A stretch of 64,000 nt of DNA, from NCBI GenBank assembly GCA_037957365.1, contig JARHVA010002128.1:1400001-1464000 (forward strand), read 5' to 3'. The position numbers and the translations under genes are program-made. This DNA is from Torreya grandis (Eukaryota; Streptophyta; Pinopsida; Cupressales; Taxaceae). Position 1 is the first letter of the stretch; every line of letters begins with the position of its first letter. The notes under the pieces are model-generated. The model searched no databases. It saw nothing but the letters and a program-made list of their open reading frames with translations, and was not told the origin of the DNA. Shown piece after piece: positions 62,546 through 64,000 of the stretch.

Positions 62546-63830
62546 TAATAGGGGTAATGTTAGGTAATAATCTTTTAATATCCTTTAGAAAATGGTGGAG
62601 TAGGATTTAATTAAATGTGGAGAAGCTTTAGTGGTTGTGGTCTTGGTTGGTAAGGTGGGAGTCCTTTTGGGAGTTGGCTTGGAGATGGAAGGTTCAGGTA
62701 AGGTAGTGAGCTTGGTTGGTGGCTTTGATTTTGTTAAGGTAAAGGTTTAAAAAGTGGAGTTAAGATGTTTTAGGATAGTTATCTTGGTCATTGATGGTTT
62801 GGAAAAAATAGGTGTGTCTGAAAGCAAGTGTGTTGGTGTAACCAATAGTGGTGATTGGATCCTGGTTGGGACAATTGACTTCCTACTCAGAGTGGAGGGA
62901 TGAGGCCCCAAGATAAAGGGCAAGGTTGAGGGAGCTAAGAGTTTTTCCCTCTAGCCTTTTGATATATTTACTTCCTTGGTCAATTTTAGTTGGTGCTTGG
63001 TTAATAGGTTTGGTAAAGTAAGCTCCACTTTCACAGACGGGTGATCAAGACTATATGTAAGGAAGGTGCCAAGGTTTGTGGTTGATTTGGTTGGTTTGGT
63101 TTGAGAATTTTATTTAGTTTCTTTGGTTTTATGTGCCTTGGATTGTTGAGGAATTATTGGATTGGTAGAGGCCCTCATCAGTTTAGTTGTTAAGATAGGG
63201 GTTTAGATAATAATAGTGATAGGTTGATCTGCTAAAGGTGTGGTCAAAAGTTTTTGCTTGAAAATATAAGGTAGCCATAATTTATTCCATAAGGTGGTTT
63301 GATCCATGTCAAGGTTGGAGACAAATTCCAATTTTTTCACTAACCTAGAGAAGAGTTTGTAAGTTAGTTTCATCTCCTAAGTAGTGGACTTGATAAATAA
63401 GCCCATAGATTAAGATAGAGGGATTATAACCTCATCCTTTGCATCAATCAAAGGATGAGAGGTTTTAATGGGTGACTCCTATGTGAGATATGTAGACATG
63501 GGGGTTTAATTTTTTATAATTATCTATAAAGGGGTAATAAGTTGTTTGATGGTTGAGAGAGAAGGTAAAATGGGTGCTTGTTCTAGTGTGTCAGACAAAG
63601 GAGGGGTTAATGGAGAGGGTGAGGAACAAATACCTTGGGTAGTAGATTCTTTAGTAATGAATGTGCCAAGAACCATGTTAACAATATGGGCATCATAAGA
63701 GTACTCAACCATGTTGATCTCATTTTTGGTGGGTGAATGATTAGGGAAAGGTTGCCTAAATATGTTAAGGGATTGGCTTTAAGGTGAATTATGGTTATAC
63801 AACACAAGATTTCCCTTGTTAATGAGAGAT
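62546..63830 (-). pseudogene. Pro/Thr/Ser-rich gag spacer of C
   Basis: This long minus-strand reading, fairly open in parts, is rich in Pro, Thr, Ser, Lys and Leu (for example around 63190-62900 and 62800-62640). It lies between two zinc-knuckle-like stretches. It includes the open stretch 63712-63524 (MVEYSYDAHIVNMV). The composition is low-complexity and no domain is recognised. Confidence 0.5.
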
Positions 63831-64000
63831 TAGACAATGTTCTTGAAGGTGTTACACTTGTTAACATCATGCCCCACTACTTAAAGGAAAGCATAGAGAT
63901 CATTCACATTGTACCAACTAGGTGTAGGATGAGAGTAATAAAATTACTAAGGTGGCTTGATGGGAGGAATTTGTACGATATTAGCTTTCAATAGCTTCTC
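63830..64000 (-). pseudogene. gag: Gag zinc-knuckle remnant 1 of C (runs to window edge)
   Basis: Read on the minus strand from about 63935, SWYNVNDLYAFL-VVGHDVNKCNTFKNIV matches a gag zinc finger. GH and the final C are kept, and the first C is now Y and the first H is at the stop/L position. It is followed by SLINKGNLVLYNHNSP, parallel to WLYDEDYVLIYQPP in remnant 2. Gag capsid sequence is expected to the right of the window. Confidence 0.6.

Larger units (their letters stand above)
51325..64000 (-). mobile_element. Element C: Ty3/gypsy retrotransposon, A family, minus strand
   Basis: C extends past the right edge. From its 3' end it has a partly deleted 3' LTR (51325-52440), non-coding region with palindrome clusters, antisense ORF (53850-55600), spacer with TG microsatellite, integrase, RNase H, reverse transcriptase, protease and gag with two zinc-knuckle-like stretches. 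It is inserted into B upstream of the B protease. It is the same family as A at the left edge. Confidence 0.78.

Overview
This window is nuclear DNA from a seed plant, most likely a flowering plant with a large genome. It is strongly AT-rich and poor in CpG. I see no intact host gene, tRNA, rRNA or CRISPR array. Almost every base can be assigned to decayed LTR retrotransposons, mostly Ty3/gypsy, inserted into one another. Reading frames longer than about 100 codons are absent because stops and frameshifts break every coding remnant. I use letter labels for the elements because I cannot match them to named families.

Layout. Element A (+ strand) supplies its 3' end at 1-3300 and sits inside an LTR fragment, D (3301-4868). 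D lies inside element H (minus strand). H survives in three pieces: 4869-5023, 19725-20403 and 35478-37081. Element K1 (minus, 5024-19724) is inserted into H with a perfect 5-bp target duplication, CTAAT. Element P (plus, 8305-16031) is inserted into K1. Element K2 (minus, 20404-35477) is inserted into H further along, and element N (26542-34342) is inserted into the 5' LTR of K2. H, K1, K2 and P share one LTR family of about 1.32 kb. They show gag and/or protease remnants but no recognisable reverse transcriptase, RNase H or integrase, so they look like a non-autonomous family that depended on a relative for pol.

To the right, 37082-38562 is a fragment of an old plus-strand coding sequence, E. 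H cuts it on the left and element B (38563-51324, minus) cuts it on the right. B keeps its 3' LTR, polypurine tract, integrase, RNase H, reverse transcriptase and protease, plus an antisense open reading frame related to the plant mobile domain between integrase and the 3' LTR. Element C (minus, 51325 to beyond 64000) is inserted into B just upstream of its protease. C carries gag, protease, reverse transcriptase, RNase H, integrase and its own antisense ORF. C and A belong to one family: A 1-3300 aligns in reverse with C from about 54240 down to 51325. Both carry clusters of the palindrome ACCATCGATGGT.

Inferred order of insertion: E is oldest; B and H came into E; C into B; D, K1 and K2 into H; then A into D, P into K1 and N into K2. 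All coding calls come from reading decayed translations by eye against known family motifs. Boundaries come from TG...CA ends, polypurine tracts, target duplications and comparison between copies inside the window.
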